DNA of 36,686 nucleotides from Anaerolineales bacterium (GTDB lineage Bacteria > Chloroflexota > Anaerolineae > Anaerolineales > JABWBV01), in contig JABWBV010000057.1 in the NCBI GenBank assembly GCA_013359445.1, positions 1 through 36,686 of the forward strand, written 5' to 3'. Position numbers and translations under genes: made by a program. Under the pieces are notes generated by a model. The model ran no database searches. It saw only the letters and a list, made by a program, of their open reading frames with translations, and had not been told where the DNA came from. This document shows positions 15,164 through 22,784 of the stretch, piece by piece (position 1 is the first letter of the stretch; the number at the start of each line of letters is the position of its first letter).

Positions 15164-16111
15164 TTATCCTATCTCTGTCACAATGGTTCGTACGGCCCCT
15201 GCGTTCCGTAACGCCTCGGCAACTTTCTCCGCACTTTCGGCCTCGACCAGTGCGATCATGTTCCCGCCCCCGCCGCCGCCGGACAGTTTGGCCCCCAACG
15301 CCCCTGCCCCCCGCGCCGCCTCGACCAACCGATCCAATTCCGGCGAGGAAACCCCCATTTGCTGAAGGAGCGCGTGATTTTCGTCCATCAGCGGACCGAG
15401 CGTGCGAGGGGTGCCGGATTCGATAGCGTGGCGCGCCGCCCGAACGAGTTGCCCGACCCGTTCAAACCACGGGTTGAACCGGTCCGGGTCTGCCTGCCAG
15501 CCCTTTCGCACATTCCCTACCGTAATCGCAGTGGAACTGGGGACGCCCGTATCGGCAATCACGATGGTGAAAGGGGTCGGGACGGTGAAGGTTTCGATGG
15601 GTTGGCCGCGCACAAAGTAGACCGGGCGGGCATAGGTGATGACCGTGTTATCAATCCCGGAAGGCGTGCCGTGATGAAGTTTTTCCACCTCATAAGCGAG
15701 CGCGTTCACCTGTTCATCGGGGAGCGGGTGGCCGAGAAAAGCCGAGACCGCGCGGATCACCGCCACCGACACCGCCGCGCCCGATCCCATCCCCCCCGCG
15801 ACCGGGATGGTGGAGTGGATGGTGAGCGTAAACGGCGGGATGTCCGACAGGGGTTCGGCGACCCCGCACGCGGACAGGACCCCGCGCAGGGCTACGGACA
15901 GCGGATGCGAGAGGGGTAAATCTTCCACGCGCGTGTCCAGTCCCACGCCGGGGGCGAGAATCCGCGCGGAGTCCCCACCCCGCGTGGGTTCGATCCTCAC
16001 CTCCGCCCGGACGTGGGTAACGGGCACGGCGATGGCGGGCTGTCCATAGACGACGGCATGTTCGCCGAAGAGGATGATTTTGCCAGGAGCAGTGGAGGAG
16101 GTGGCGCGCAC
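15164..16111 (-). CDS. mvk: Mevalonate kinase
   Basis: 315 residues, GTG start. GHMP-kinase motifs are all present: APGKIILFGEHAVVYGQPA (motif 1, about 8-26), the phosphate loop GGMGSGAAVSVAV (about 103-115), and KLSGGGGGGNMIALVE near 282-297 (motif 3). The GEHAVVYG signature separates mevalonate kinase from phosphomevalonate and galactokinase relatives. It phosphorylates mevalonate in the cytosolic isoprenoid pathway; Chloroflexota are among the bacteria known to use a mevalonate route. It is the middle gene of the operon, 36 bp after the UbiA-like gene and abutting the winged-helix gene, and the pairing with a polyprenyl-phosphate enzyme fits lipid-carrier supply. No good Shine-Dalgarno is visible before the GTG. 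Confidence 0.94.
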   Translation of the reverse strand: MRATSSTAPGKIILFGEHAVVYGQPAIAVPVTHVRAEVRIEPTRGGDSARILAPGVGLDTRVEDLPLSHPLSVALRGVLSACGVAEPLSDIPPFTLTIHSTIPVAGGMGSGAAVSVAVIRAVSAFLGHPLPDEQVNALAYEVEKLHHGTPSGIDNTVITYARPVYFVRGQPIETFTVPTPFTIVIADTGVPSSTAITVGNVRKGWQADPDRFNPWFERVGQLVRAARHAIESGTPRTLGPLMDENHALLQQMGVSSPELDRLVEAARGAGALGAKLSGGGGGGNMIALVEAESAEKVAEALRNAGAVRTIVTEIG

Positions 16112-16147
16112 GGATAGGGGAAGAAGCCTGGACGCCGTTTTACGTTT

Positions 16148-17026
16148 TCAGGCAGAAGGGAAAAAATAGAAGATGACGAGCACCACAAGCCCCCACAACC
16201 CCATGCAGACTTGCAACGGACGGTCGGCAAATACGACATCTTCGGGGGCATCGCCAATGTTGACCACTTGAATGAGGTAAAGGTAGCGAAAGATGGCGTA
16301 AATGACGAAGGGAATCGTGAGCATCATCACGTGGTTTTCGGGGAGGTTGGGGGCGGTGAAGGTGTACAGGCTGTAGGTGACGATGGCGGTGGCGGAAACG
16401 AGCAGAATGAGATTGTCGAGGAAGGGGAGGGTGTAGCCCTGGAGAACACGCCGGGTGATGGCCCCTGTCCCGGCCAGTTGGGAGAGCTCGGCGCGGCGTT
16501 TGCCAATGCCGAGGTAGAGGGCGAGGAAGGTGGTGAAGACGTAGAGCCAGGGGGAAAACCGTTCCACTTCGATGAGGGCCACGCCTGCACCCACGCGGAG
16601 AACATAAAACCCGGCGAGGAAAAGGACATCCAACAGGGGGATGTGTTTGAGCCATTTGGAGTAGGCGAGGTTGGTGAAGAGGTAAATCAGGCAGAGGGCG
16701 AAAAAGGCGGGGTTGAGCAGGTAGGCGGAGGGGATGGCAACGAGAAGGAAGAGGCCCGCGGCCGTCCAGGCGACGCGCGCGGGGAGCGCGCCCGAAGCAA
16801 TGGGACGATCCCGTTTTTTGGGGTGTTGGCGGTCGGCCTCTATGTCCGAGAGGTCGTTGATCAGGTAGATGACACTGGCGAGCAAGCAGAAGATGCCCAC
16901 CCCGGCCAGGGTGGTGAGGAAGGCGGGGGCGTCGGTCAGTTTGCGGTCAAAGATGAGGGCGGCAAAAATGAAGACGTTTTTGGCCCATTGTTTAGGGCGC
17001 ATGGCTTTGAGGAGAGAGAGGAGCAT
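16148..17026 (-). CDS. UbiA-family decaprenyl-phosphate phosphoribosyltransferase-like protein
   Basis: 292 residues with about eight to nine transmembrane helices. The start is MRPKQWAKNVFIFAAL-like (residues 9-24). The first aspartate motif is YLINDLSDIEADRQHP, followed by KKRDRPIASG, the pattern of 5-phosphoribosyl-1-pyrophosphate:decaprenyl-phosphate transferases rather than of ubiquinone or heme prenyltransferases. A second motif, YSKWLKHIPLLDVL, lies near 125-140. Known members make decaprenyl-phosphoribose, a precursor of arabinofuranosyl donors for envelope polysaccharides. Inference here: a lipid-linked sugar donor for the envelope. It is the first gene of the operon with mvk. TATCAT lies 6 nt upstream of the ATG, fitting a leaderless mRNA. 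Confidence 0.86.
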   Translation of the reverse strand: MLLSLLKAMRPKQWAKNVFIFAALIFDRKLTDAPAFLTTLAGVGIFCLLASVIYLINDLSDIEADRQHPKKRDRPIASGALPARVAWTAAGLFLLVAIPSAYLLNPAFFALCLIYLFTNLAYSKWLKHIPLLDVLFLAGFYVLRVGAGVALIEVERFSPWLYVFTTFLALYLGIGKRRAELSQLAGTGAITRRVLQGYTLPFLDNLILLVSATAIVTYSLYTFTAPNLPENHVMMLTIPFVIYAIFRYLYLIQVVNIGDAPEDVVFADRPLQVCMGLWGLVVLVIFYFFPSA

Positions 17027-17032
17027 GGGGGA

Positions 17033-17062
17033 ATGATAAAACGTAAAGCGTAAAGCGTAAAG
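17033..17062 (-). promoter_or_regulatory. Promoter of the ubiA-mvk operon with tandem -35 region
   Basis: On the minus strand TTTACG (17061-17056), 17 bp, TATCAT (17038-17033), then 6 nt to the ATG. The -35 region is part of three tandem CTTTACG heptamers (plus-strand unit CGTAAAG, 17042-17062), so alternative -35 positions occur every 7 bp. Confidence 0.5.
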
Positions 17063-17086
17063 CGTGAAACCTAAAACTTAGAGAGC

Positions 17087-17214
17087 GTCTGAAAACTCAC
17101 GGCCCAAACCCTAAAGGTTTTCTTTGGATGCCTTAGCAACCTAAAATGAAACGTTTTTTGGCTGGAAACGAAACCTAAACGAGCCAAAAACCTTTAGGGT
17201 TTGAGTTTTCAGAC
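17087..17214. repeat. Inverted copies of the AAACCTTTAGGGTTT repeat
   Basis: GTCTGAAAACTCA (17087-17099) pairs with 17202-17214, and AAACCCTAAAGGTTT (17106-17120) pairs with 17188-17202; both are perfect. A third copy, nearly identical over about 40 bp, lies at 27701-27740. The repeat fills the divergent gap between the ubiA operon and tlyA. Confidence 0.9.
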
Positions 17215-17254
17215 AGCCTCTTAAAACGGGGGTGGTGAGGAGACGTTTACAAGA

Positions 17255-17260
17255 TAAAAT
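17255..17260 (+). promoter_or_regulatory. -10 box of tlyA, leaderless
   Basis: TAAAAT ends 6 nt before the tlyA ATG, and no Shine-Dalgarno is present in the correct window. No convincing -35. Confidence 0.45.
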
Positions 17261-17266
17261 ACGTGG

Positions 17267-18070
17267 ATGAGTAAAAAACGGATCGATCTTTTATTAGTCG
17301 CGCGCGGATTGGTGGAAACGCGTGCTTTGGCGCAACGGCTGGTGATGGCCGGGCAGGTGCGGGTGAATGGAGAGGTTGCGCGAAAGCCTTCGGATAATGT
17401 GTTGGAAACGGCGCATTTGGAGGTGGAAAGCGGGCCGCCGTTTGTCTCGCGCGGGGGGGAGAAACTGGCGGGGGCGCTTGCCGCGTTCCCGGTGCAGGTG
17501 GCGGGAAAGGTGTGTGCGGACGTGGGGGCAAGTACGGGCGGGTTTACCGATTGTTTACTGCAAAACGGCGCGGCGAAGGTGTACACAATTGACGTGGGAT
17601 ACGGGATTTTGCACTGGAAGCTACGGAATGATCCCCGCGTGGTGGTGATGGAGCAAACCAATGCCCGTCATGTCACCCGCCTGCCAGAGCCAGTGACATT
17701 GGTGACGGTGGATGCGTCGTTTATTTCGTTGAAGATTTTACTGCCAGTGATCAAAGGGTGGTTTACCTCACCCCCCGCCCCCCCCTCCCAAAGCGGTGAG
17801 GGCGAGATCATTACGCTCATCAAACCCCAATTTGAAGCCGGGAAGAAAGAAGCGGCGCGGGGAGAAGGGGTGATTCGCGATCCGGCGGTGCATCGCGCGG
17901 TGTTGGCAGAGGTGTTGACGTTTGCTCAGGCGGAGGGGTTGGGCGTGCGCGGGCTGATTCGGTCGCCGTTGGAGGGGCCGAAGGGGAATGTGGAGTTTTT
18001 GGCGTGGTTGGCTTGGAGGGGCGAAACGCGAAACGACCTGGATGTTTTGGTCAACCAGGTCGTTGGGTAG
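17267..18070 (+). CDS. tlyA: TlyA-family rRNA 2'-O-methyltransferase (hemolysin A type)
   Basis: 267 residues. The N-terminal S4 RNA-binding domain (about 3-60) begins KKRIDLLLVARGLVETR and contains MAGQVRVNG. A PPFVSRGGEKL link follows, then an FtsJ-like methyltransferase with the SAM motif VCADVGASTGGFTDCLL (about 84-100) and the catalytic-region IKPQFEAG. Known members methylate ribose at 16S C1409 and 23S C1920. Oddity: about 10 extra residues, SPPAPPSQSGEGE, precede ITLIKPQFE. They are encoded by a poly-C segment bounded by a 7-bp inverted repeat (17766-17801). The gene is monocistronic, divergent from ubiA and convergent with rpoD. Confidence 0.93.
   Translation: MSKKRIDLLLVARGLVETRALAQRLVMAGQVRVNGEVARKPSDNVLETAHLEVESGPPFVSRGGEKLAGALAAFPVQVAGKVCADVGASTGGFTDCLLQNGAAKVYTIDVGYGILHWKLRNDPRVVVMEQTNARHVTRLPEPVTLVTVDASFISLKILLPVIKGWFTSPPAPPSQSGEGEIITLIKPQFEAGKKEAARGEGVIRDPAVHRAVLAEVLTFAQAEGLGVRGLIRSPLEGPKGNVEFLAWLAWRGETRNDLDVLVNQVVG
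17766..17801. repeat. Inverted-repeat-bounded C-rich insert in tlyA
   Basis: CCTCACC (17766-17772) and GGTGAGG (17795-17801) bound a segment with C6 and C8 runs (17771-17776 and 17778-17785). It is in frame and falls in a loop just before the conserved IKPQFE. Confidence 0.7.
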
Positions 18071-18081
18071 GATTTTGCAAA

Positions 18082-18167
18082 TAACGGTCAGGAAAGAGAT
18101 ACCGCCGAAAAAAAGGATGCGGGTGGATGTACATCCACCCGCATCCTTTTTTTCGGGGAACAGTTAC
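18082..18167. repeat. GTAACT-ended element with a 52-bp perfect palindrome; also bidirectional terminator
   Basis: 18105-18130 and 18131-18156 are exact reverse complements with no loop. Outer arms have A7 on the left and T7 on the right, so the hairpin ends with a T-tract on both strands. It separates convergent tlyA and rpoD. Ends TAACGGTCAGG and CAGTTAC match the element family; the centre (18125-18136) is GGATGTACATCC. Confidence 0.92.
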
Positions 18168-18174
18168 TTCGCTT

Positions 18175-19545
18175 TCACAAATAATCTCGCAAAATCTGGC
18201 TTCGATTGGGGTGGCGCAGTTTGCGTAACGCCTTCGCTTCGATCTGGCGAATGCGTTCGCGGGTGACGTGGAAGTATTTGCCCACTTCTTCCAGGGTGTG
18301 ATCTTTCCCGTCGATCAGGCCGAACCGCAATTCCAACACCTGCCGCTCGCGAGGGGAGAGGACGGCCATCGCGCTTTGAATCTGTTCGCGGAGCATTTCC
18401 CGCGCGGCGGCGTCAATCGGTTCGGGCGTTTCATCGTCGGGGATGAAGTCGCCGAGCAGGCTGTTGTCTTCGTTGCCGACGGGGCTATCGAGGGAGCGGG
18501 GTTCTTCGGCGCTCAGGAGGATTTGGCGCACTTTGGAGGCGGCTTGTTTCCAGCGCGCCAACAGATCGCCCAGCACGGGGCGGTTGCTGGCTTTGGCCGC
18601 CCGAATGAGGTCGGCGTCTTCTTCGGAGAGGAAGCCCGCTTCGAGGGCCAGGTCGTCGGTAGAGGGGGCGTGGCCGAGTTTTTGGGTCAGTTCCCGTTGG
18701 GTGCGGGAAAGCCGTTGGATGGAGTCGAGCAAATGGACGGGGATGCGGATCACTCGCGCCTGGTCGGCAATCGAACGGGTGATCGCCTGGCGAATCCACC
18801 AGGTGGCGTAGGTGCTGAACTTGTAGCCCCGGTTGGGGTCGAACTTTTTTACGGCACGCAGGAGGCCAATGTTGCCCTCTTGAATTAAATCTTCAAACGA
18901 ACTGCCCCGCCCGATGTATTTTTTGGCGACGCTGACCACCAACCGTAAGTTGGATTGGATCAGCACATCCTGCGCTTCTTGGGCGCGGACGCGAATGGCG
19001 TTGATTTCGGTTTGCAAGACCTCGTTCGAGGGCAGGTGTTTTTCAAACTCTGCAAGGGGCAGGGGGTCTTCGTGCGTTTCCAAATATTGTTGGAACTGCT
19101 TTGCCAACCGCGTCGGGAGAATATATAACCCCACATACACATTGATCGCCAATCGGGCAATCTCGTCCCACATGGCATCGCGTCCCCACAATTCGTTGTC
19201 CAAATAGGCTCGCAAATAGGAGCGCGACGGACTGTCCCATACCTGGCGGAGGGTTTGTATTTCGGCGTAAATCGACAACAAAACCGGCGCAGAATGTCCC
19301 AGACGGGTGGTATCTTCCAACAGACGTTGCCAGGAAGTGAGGGCATTTTCGTACACAAACTTGTAAATCGTCCGCGGTTGGCCGCTGTCTTGTCGGAGGG
19401 CCGGATGTTGGCGGCGCACGTTATCCAGGTTGCGGATGGCTTGAATTCGGGTGGCAAGCCAAAATTCTTGATCCTGGGCCAGCAAATCCACACTCCCAAT
19501 CTCTCGGAGATACATCCGCACAGTGTCATCGCCTAACTCATCCAT
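18175..19545 (-). CDS. rpoD: Primary RNA polymerase sigma factor (RpoD/SigA, group 1)
   Basis: 456 residues from the ATG at 19545, whose A is shared with the dnaG stop (TGATG). Region 1.2 is [17 protein letters not shown]. Region 2 contains [27 protein letters not shown] and [15 protein letters not shown]. Region 3 follows, and region 4 has [15 protein letters not shown] and the recognition helix [21 protein letters not shown]. All sigma70 core regions are intact. Upstream of the ATG the same frame stays open for about 35 codons and encodes an acidic stretch ([15 protein letters not shown]) of the kind usual at RpoD N-termini, but it begins at a C8 tract without a start codon. The true start may therefore be further upstream; see the findings. 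Confidence 0.95.
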   Translation of the reverse strand: MDELGDDTVRMYLREIGSVDLLAQDQEFWLATRIQAIRNLDNVRRQHPALRQDSGQPRTIYKFVYENALTSWQRLLEDTTRLGHSAPVLLSIYAEIQTLRQVWDSPSRSYLRAYLDNELWGRDAMWDEIARLAINVYVGLYILPTRLAKQFQQYLETHEDPLPLAEFEKHLPSNEVLQTEINAIRVRAQEAQDVLIQSNLRLVVSVAKKYIGRGSSFEDLIQEGNIGLLRAVKKFDPNRGYKFSTYATWWIRQAITRSIADQARVIRIPVHLLDSIQRLSRTQRELTQKLGHAPSTDDLALEAGFLSEEDADLIRAAKASNRPVLGDLLARWKQAASKVRQILLSAEEPRSLDSPVGNEDNSLLGDFIPDDETPEPIDAAAREMLREQIQSAMAVLSPRERQVLELRFGLIDGKDHTLEEVGKYFHVTRERIRQIEAKALRKLRHPNRSQILRDYL

Positions 19546-21596
19546 CAACAACGCGGCGCGGTGTGCTTCTTCCGCGAGGGATTCATCGTCCGGGAAATCA
19601 GTCGGTTCTTCAAACTCGGGTATTTCTTGCGGTGCAGAGGGGGGGGCAAAAGCGAGTGGTCGTTACATTTACGCAGGGCATGGTCAATCGATTTTAAAAT
19701 CACAGTATATTGTTGAACACCAGTTAAATAGTCGGTAGCCTTGGTATCGCCTTGACTTTGGGCTTCTTCCATCAGGAAACGCATGTAGTCCCCATCTTGT
19801 TTGGCGTTGGCCCACCGAATTTTCAGCACCACCCGCAACAATTCTTCCAACACACGGCTTTCATTCGGGTCCAGTTTTTCGGTGCGCGCCAGGAGATCAT
19901 CCACCACTTCCATCAGGGAAAGTGGCACACTGCCCAAAATGACATGCAAGGGTTCAGAAAAATCTTGCGCCAACGCATTCAGGATCACCGTCACCAGCGA
20001 TTGGTAACTGGCATCCTGGAAATCAAAAGTAGAGATACGGCTTAACCCGGCTTTTTGCAAGGCCCGGTCTAAATTATAGATCAAATCCGGGCGACGAAGG
20101 AGAATCCCCAAACAATACGCTTCCAGCGCGCGCACCGTGTGGATGGGGGACACCAACGAGGCGGCAGAGGTCCGCTCTTGCAAAGTCCGCCCTCGCGCGG
20201 GCGCGCCGCCGCGGGGGATGTTTTGCCCCCCCCGCGCGGGGCGGGACCGCGGCGCAGTGCCCCCCGCCCGGCCGCGTTCCAAGGCCCGTTCATCCACCCG
20301 AAGCAGGCGGGCGAGCCGTTGCCGATAATCTTCCCGCTCGATGGCGTTGGGCACATCTTCGATGAGGGGCAAAATTTGCGCGGCAATTTCCGCCTTCACT
20401 TTGGCATCATCCAGATTGCGCCCGGCGGCGAGCGTTTCCATCACATGGACCACGATGGGTTTGGCGTTTTCGATCAGGGTGGTCCAATCCGCGGGGTTAC
20501 GGTTGACCAGATCGTCGGGGTCAAACCCGTCGGGCAGGGTCACCACGCGGATGTCCGCTTGCAAACGGGCTTCCTGCTGGAGCAAGCCCCGAGCGTCAAA
20601 ACTAATTTCCCCCTCGCGGTCCATCGTTGCGCGGGCCACTTGCAACCCGCGCAGGGTCGCTTTGTCCCCTGCGGCATCCGGGTCGAGCGCGAGGATGATG
20701 CGGCGGGTGAGGCGTTTGAGCAGGCGGAGTTGATCTTCGGTCAGCGCGGTGCCCATGGGGGAGACGGCGTTGGCAAACCCGTGTTGGTGCAGGGCGATCA
20801 CGTCCAGGTAGCCTTCCACGATGACGACTTGATCGACCGTGCGGATGGCTTTGCGCGCTTTGTCTAGCCCGTAGAGCAGACGGCCTTTGTCAAAGAGGGC
20901 GGTTTGCGGGGAATTGAGGAATTTGGGGAGGTCGTCCGGGTTGAGGATGCGCGCGCCAAACCCGGTCATGCGCCCCCGATCATCCCGAATGGGAAACGTC
21001 ACGCGGTGGCGAAAGCGGTCGTACACGCCCCCGGAATCGCGCGGGGAGACCAGCCCCCCATCGAGGAGTTCTTTTTCGGTGTAGCCGCGCGCCTTAAAGT
21101 AGTTCGTTAGGGCGTCCCAGGCGTTTGGCCCGTAGCCCAGCCCCCAGGCTTCCATGGTGGGGTCGTCCAGCCCGCGTTTGAGCAGGTAGGCATGGGCCTC
21201 CCTGCCGGCGGGCGTATTGAGCAGGTTGTGGCGGTAAAAGGTGACGGCTTCTTCGAGCAGTTGGCGCAAGCGGTCATTTTCTTCGGCTTGCTCTTGTTCT
21301 TTGGGCGTGGGGGTGTGCAGTTGAATCCCCGCGCGGTCGGCGAGGTACTTGAGGGCCTCGGCAAAATCCCACCCTTCTTTTTTCATGACAAATTTAAAAA
21401 TGTCCCCCCCCTCATTACACTGCCCAAAACAACGCCACGTCCCCGACTCTGGAAACACGGCAAAGGCAGGGGTGCGCTTGTTATCGTGGAACGGACAAAA
21501 GCCGGTATACCCCTTCCCCGAACGGCGCAGTTTGACCGTCGCAGAGACGAGTTCCACAATATCGATCCGGGCTTTAATTTCGTCAATGTTGTTCAT
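19545..21596 (-). CDS. dnaG: DNA primase
   Basis: 683 residues. The N-terminal CHC2 zinc finger is at about 35-65 ([13 protein letters not shown], then [12 protein letters not shown]). The catalytic core has the primase basic motif and a TOPRIM domain (about 255-340) with [12 protein letters not shown] and [13 protein letters not shown] Gly/Arg/Pro-rich linker (about 430-470) leads to a helical C-terminal domain. It makes RNA primers for replication and forms the classic dnaG-rpoD pair. The last 27 residues (basic, after SLLPPP) follow a C8 tract and do not look like a natural primase end, so the C-terminus may be frameshifted. A TATAAT 11 nt before the ATG and the lack of a Shine-Dalgarno suggest a very short leader. 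Confidence 0.95.
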   Translation of the reverse strand: MNNIDEIKARIDIVELVSATVKLRRSGKGYTGFCPFHDNKRTPAFAVFPESGTWRCFGQCNEGGDIFKFVMKKEGWDFAEALKYLADRAGIQLHTPTPKEQEQAEENDRLRQLLEEAVTFYRHNLLNTPAGREAHAYLLKRGLDDPTMEAWGLGYGPNAWDALTNYFKARGYTEKELLDGGLVSPRDSGGVYDRFRHRVTFPIRDDRGRMTGFGARILNPDDLPKFLNSPQTALFDKGRLLYGLDKARKAIRTVDQVVIVEGYLDVIALHQHGFANAVSPMGTALTEDQLRLLKRLTRRIILALDPDAAGDKATLRGLQVARATMDREGEISFDARGLLQQEARLQADIRVVTLPDGFDPDDLVNRNPADWTTLIENAKPIVVHVMETLAAGRNLDDAKVKAEIAAQILPLIEDVPNAIEREDYRQRLARLLRVDERALERGRAGGTAPRSRPARGGQNIPRGGAPARGRTLQERTSAASLVSPIHTVRALEAYCLGILLRRPDLIYNLDRALQKAGLSRISTFDFQDASYQSLVTVILNALAQDFSEPLHVILGSVPLSLMEVVDDLLARTEKLDPNESRVLEELLRVVLKIRWANAKQDGDYMRFLMEEAQSQGDTKATDYLTGVQQYTVILKSIDHALRKCNDHSLLPPPLHRKKYPSLKNRLISRTMNPSRKKHTAPRC
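19639..19646 (-). repeat. C8 tract at the dnaG/rpoD junction
   Basis: Eight C on the coding strand, preceded by TTTTG. One extra C would fuse the dnaG and rpoD frames. Two extra or one fewer would give rpoD its own upstream ATG and end dnaG at another stop. Confidence 0.9.
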
Positions 21597-21607
21597 GTTC
21601 GGCGATA

Positions 21608-21613
21608 ATTATA
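21608..21613 (-). promoter_or_regulatory. -10 box of dnaG
   Basis: The minus strand carries TATAAT 11 nt upstream of the dnaG ATG. The transcript would have a leader of about 4 nt. The -35 is not recognisable. Confidence 0.45.
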
Positions 21614-21681
21614 ACGCGGTTATCCTGGAGAATTTGAGACGCTTAATCGTTCGATTTCCTAAGGGAAATGTTGTAAAATGA

Positions 21682-21788
21682 TAACTACTCAGCCAGGGGA
21701 GAGTTTCTCCCGAAAAAATAGGGAAAAGGGGGATGCACATCCCCCTTTTCCCTATTTTTTCGGGGAGTCTTCTCTCTAAGTCAGAAGG
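21682..21788. repeat. GTAACT-ended element with 27-bp palindrome arms
   Basis: 21709-21735 and 21738-21764 are perfectly complementary with the 2-nt centre CA. The left flank is TAACTACTCAGCCAGGGGAG; the right flank is TCTTCTCTCTAAGTC. It lies between divergent dnaG and the small Thr/Pro gene, where a terminator has no obvious gene to serve. Confidence 0.92.
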
Positions 21789-21842
21789 GTAACCGCTCAG
21801 CCAGGGCAGAGATTAGTCCCTCCAAAAATGGTGAGCCGTTAC
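21789..21842. repeat. 54-bp core-less copy of the GTAACT-ended element
   Basis: Ends GTAACCGCTCA (21789-21799) and TGAGCCGTTAC (21832-21842) are inverted with 10 of 11 matches. The interior contains GAGATTAGTCCC, a variant of the family word GAGATTAGCCC. It directly abuts the preceding copy. Confidence 0.8.
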
Positions 21843-21932
21843 ACGAAATTTTCTTAATCTAGATTTTTTTTGGTGCTTCCGTCTTTTCCGAGCGCGAAAT
21901 TCGAGGAGAACCGCATTCTTTTGGGAGTTTTG

Positions 21933-22331
21933 ATGAAAACCCTAGTCAAGCAAAGATACTTATTGATCGCCTTATTGAGCCTACTCGCGGTAGTGTGGCT
22001 GGTGCCCACGGTTTTTGCCGCCCCCCTGACCGACGCCAATGTCCCCACCGCCACCTTTACGAGCGTCCCCACCATCACCAACACGGCCCCGCCCCCCACT
22101 GCCCTGGTTGAACCTACCGCCACGGTTGCCCCCACCAACACCCCAGACCCGCTGACCCCCACCGCCACCGTCGGCACCCAGACCAACCTGACCACAGAAA
22201 ACAACGTCCCCGAACAAGCCACCACCACCGGCTCGGCGGGTAGTTCTGTGCTGGCATTTCTGCTCTGTGCCGGGGTGATCATCGTTGCCGGGCTGGCGAC
22301 GCTCAACATTTGGGCACGCCGTAGGCCATAA
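21933..22331 (+). CDS. Small secreted, C-terminally membrane-anchored Thr/Pro-rich protein
   Basis: 132 residues from the ATG at 21933, chosen for GGGAG 5 nt upstream and for the signal peptide it gives. Residues 1-30 are a signal sequence (MKTLVKQR, hydrophobic core, VFAAP). Residues 31-95 are almost only Thr, Pro, Ala, Val and Asn with TPTATV-type repeats, no Cys. Residues 100-128 are GSAGSS followed by a hydrophobic helix and a terminal ARRRP. This three-part tail (small polar motif, helix, basic end) is like sorting signals in general but lacks LPXTG or PEP. Inference: an extended, probably glycosylated surface stalk. No family recognised. A strong terminator follows at once. Confidence 0.75.
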   Translation: MKTLVKQRYLLIALLSLLAVVWLVPTVFAAPLTDANVPTATFTSVPTITNTAPPPTALVEPTATVAPTNTPDPLTPTATVGTQTNLTTENNVPEQATTTGSAGSSVLAFLLCAGVIIVAGLATLNIWARRRP

Positions 22332-22341
22332 TTCTGCAAAC

Positions 22342-22371
22342 AAAAAAGCCGGTCGATGACCGGCTTTTTTT
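22342..22371 (+). terminator. Rho-independent terminator of the small Thr/Pro gene
   Basis: A 13-bp perfect stem (22342-22354 with 22358-22370, loop GAT) with A6 on one side and a T7 tract on the other starts 10 bp after the stop codon. Confidence 0.9.
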
Positions 22372-22419
22372 ATCCTCAGCGAAATAGTCACCAAAATATT
22401 TCCATTTGCAACCATTGGG

Positions 22420-22447
22420 TTGACATCCCTTTCAAGTTATTGAGAAT
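22420..22447 (+). promoter_or_regulatory. Candidate promoter of glgP
   Basis: TTGACA (22420-22425), a 16-bp spacer and GAGAAT (22442-22447). It precedes the element at 22563 that could terminate it, so the real promoter may be closer to the gene. Confidence 0.35.
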
Positions 22448-22452
22448 AAAGG

Positions 22453-22560
22453 CATATGGTTGGCTCCTGAACCCATATGGTAACATTGGAACTTATCAAC
22501 CCTATAAGTGTTAGAAAGTCTGGTTTTCAAACTTAATACCTTATCAACCTCAACTTATCA
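22453..22560. promoter_or_regulatory. CATATGGT direct repeats and TTATCAA words upstream of glgP
   Basis: CATATGGT occurs at 22453-22460 and 22474-22481, 21 bp apart, which is two helical turns. TTATCAA occurs at 22493, 22541 and 22554. These are candidate operator sites downstream of the TTGACA. Nothing else is recognised between 22372 and 22562. Confidence 0.35.
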
Positions 22561-22562
22561 AA

Positions 22563-22671
22563 GTAACTGCTCAGGCTTAGAGAGAATACTCCCAAAAAAA
22601 GAGTGAAAGGGGGCTGTCCAGCCCTCATTCACTCTTTTTTCGGGCTAATCTCCCCTGGGCTGAGTAGTTAC
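22563..22671. repeat. GTAACT-ended element, full 109-bp copy
   Basis: Ends GTAACTGCTCA (22563-22573) and TGAGTAGTTAC (22661-22671) are inverted with 10 of 11 matches. The core hairpin 22595-22616 with 22619-22640 has 20 of 22 pairs, A-rich on the left and T6 on the right; the centre is GGCTGTCCAGCC. It lies upstream of glgP. Confidence 0.92.
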
Positions 22672-22784
22672 CTATCAAAAGCGTTTTCGAGAAACCACAA
22701 AGCCCGCTCGCGTTGTGGCTCCAAAACGCTTCGAGACGCCGTCCCAACCTACCGACAACGTCTCCTTAGGAGAAACGAAACAAC

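Noticed and set aside
22493-22561. DnaA-box-like TTATCAAC words near dnaG and a possible origin
   Set aside because: They differ from the TTATCCACA box, number only three, and no dnaA, dnaN or AT-rich unwinding region is present.
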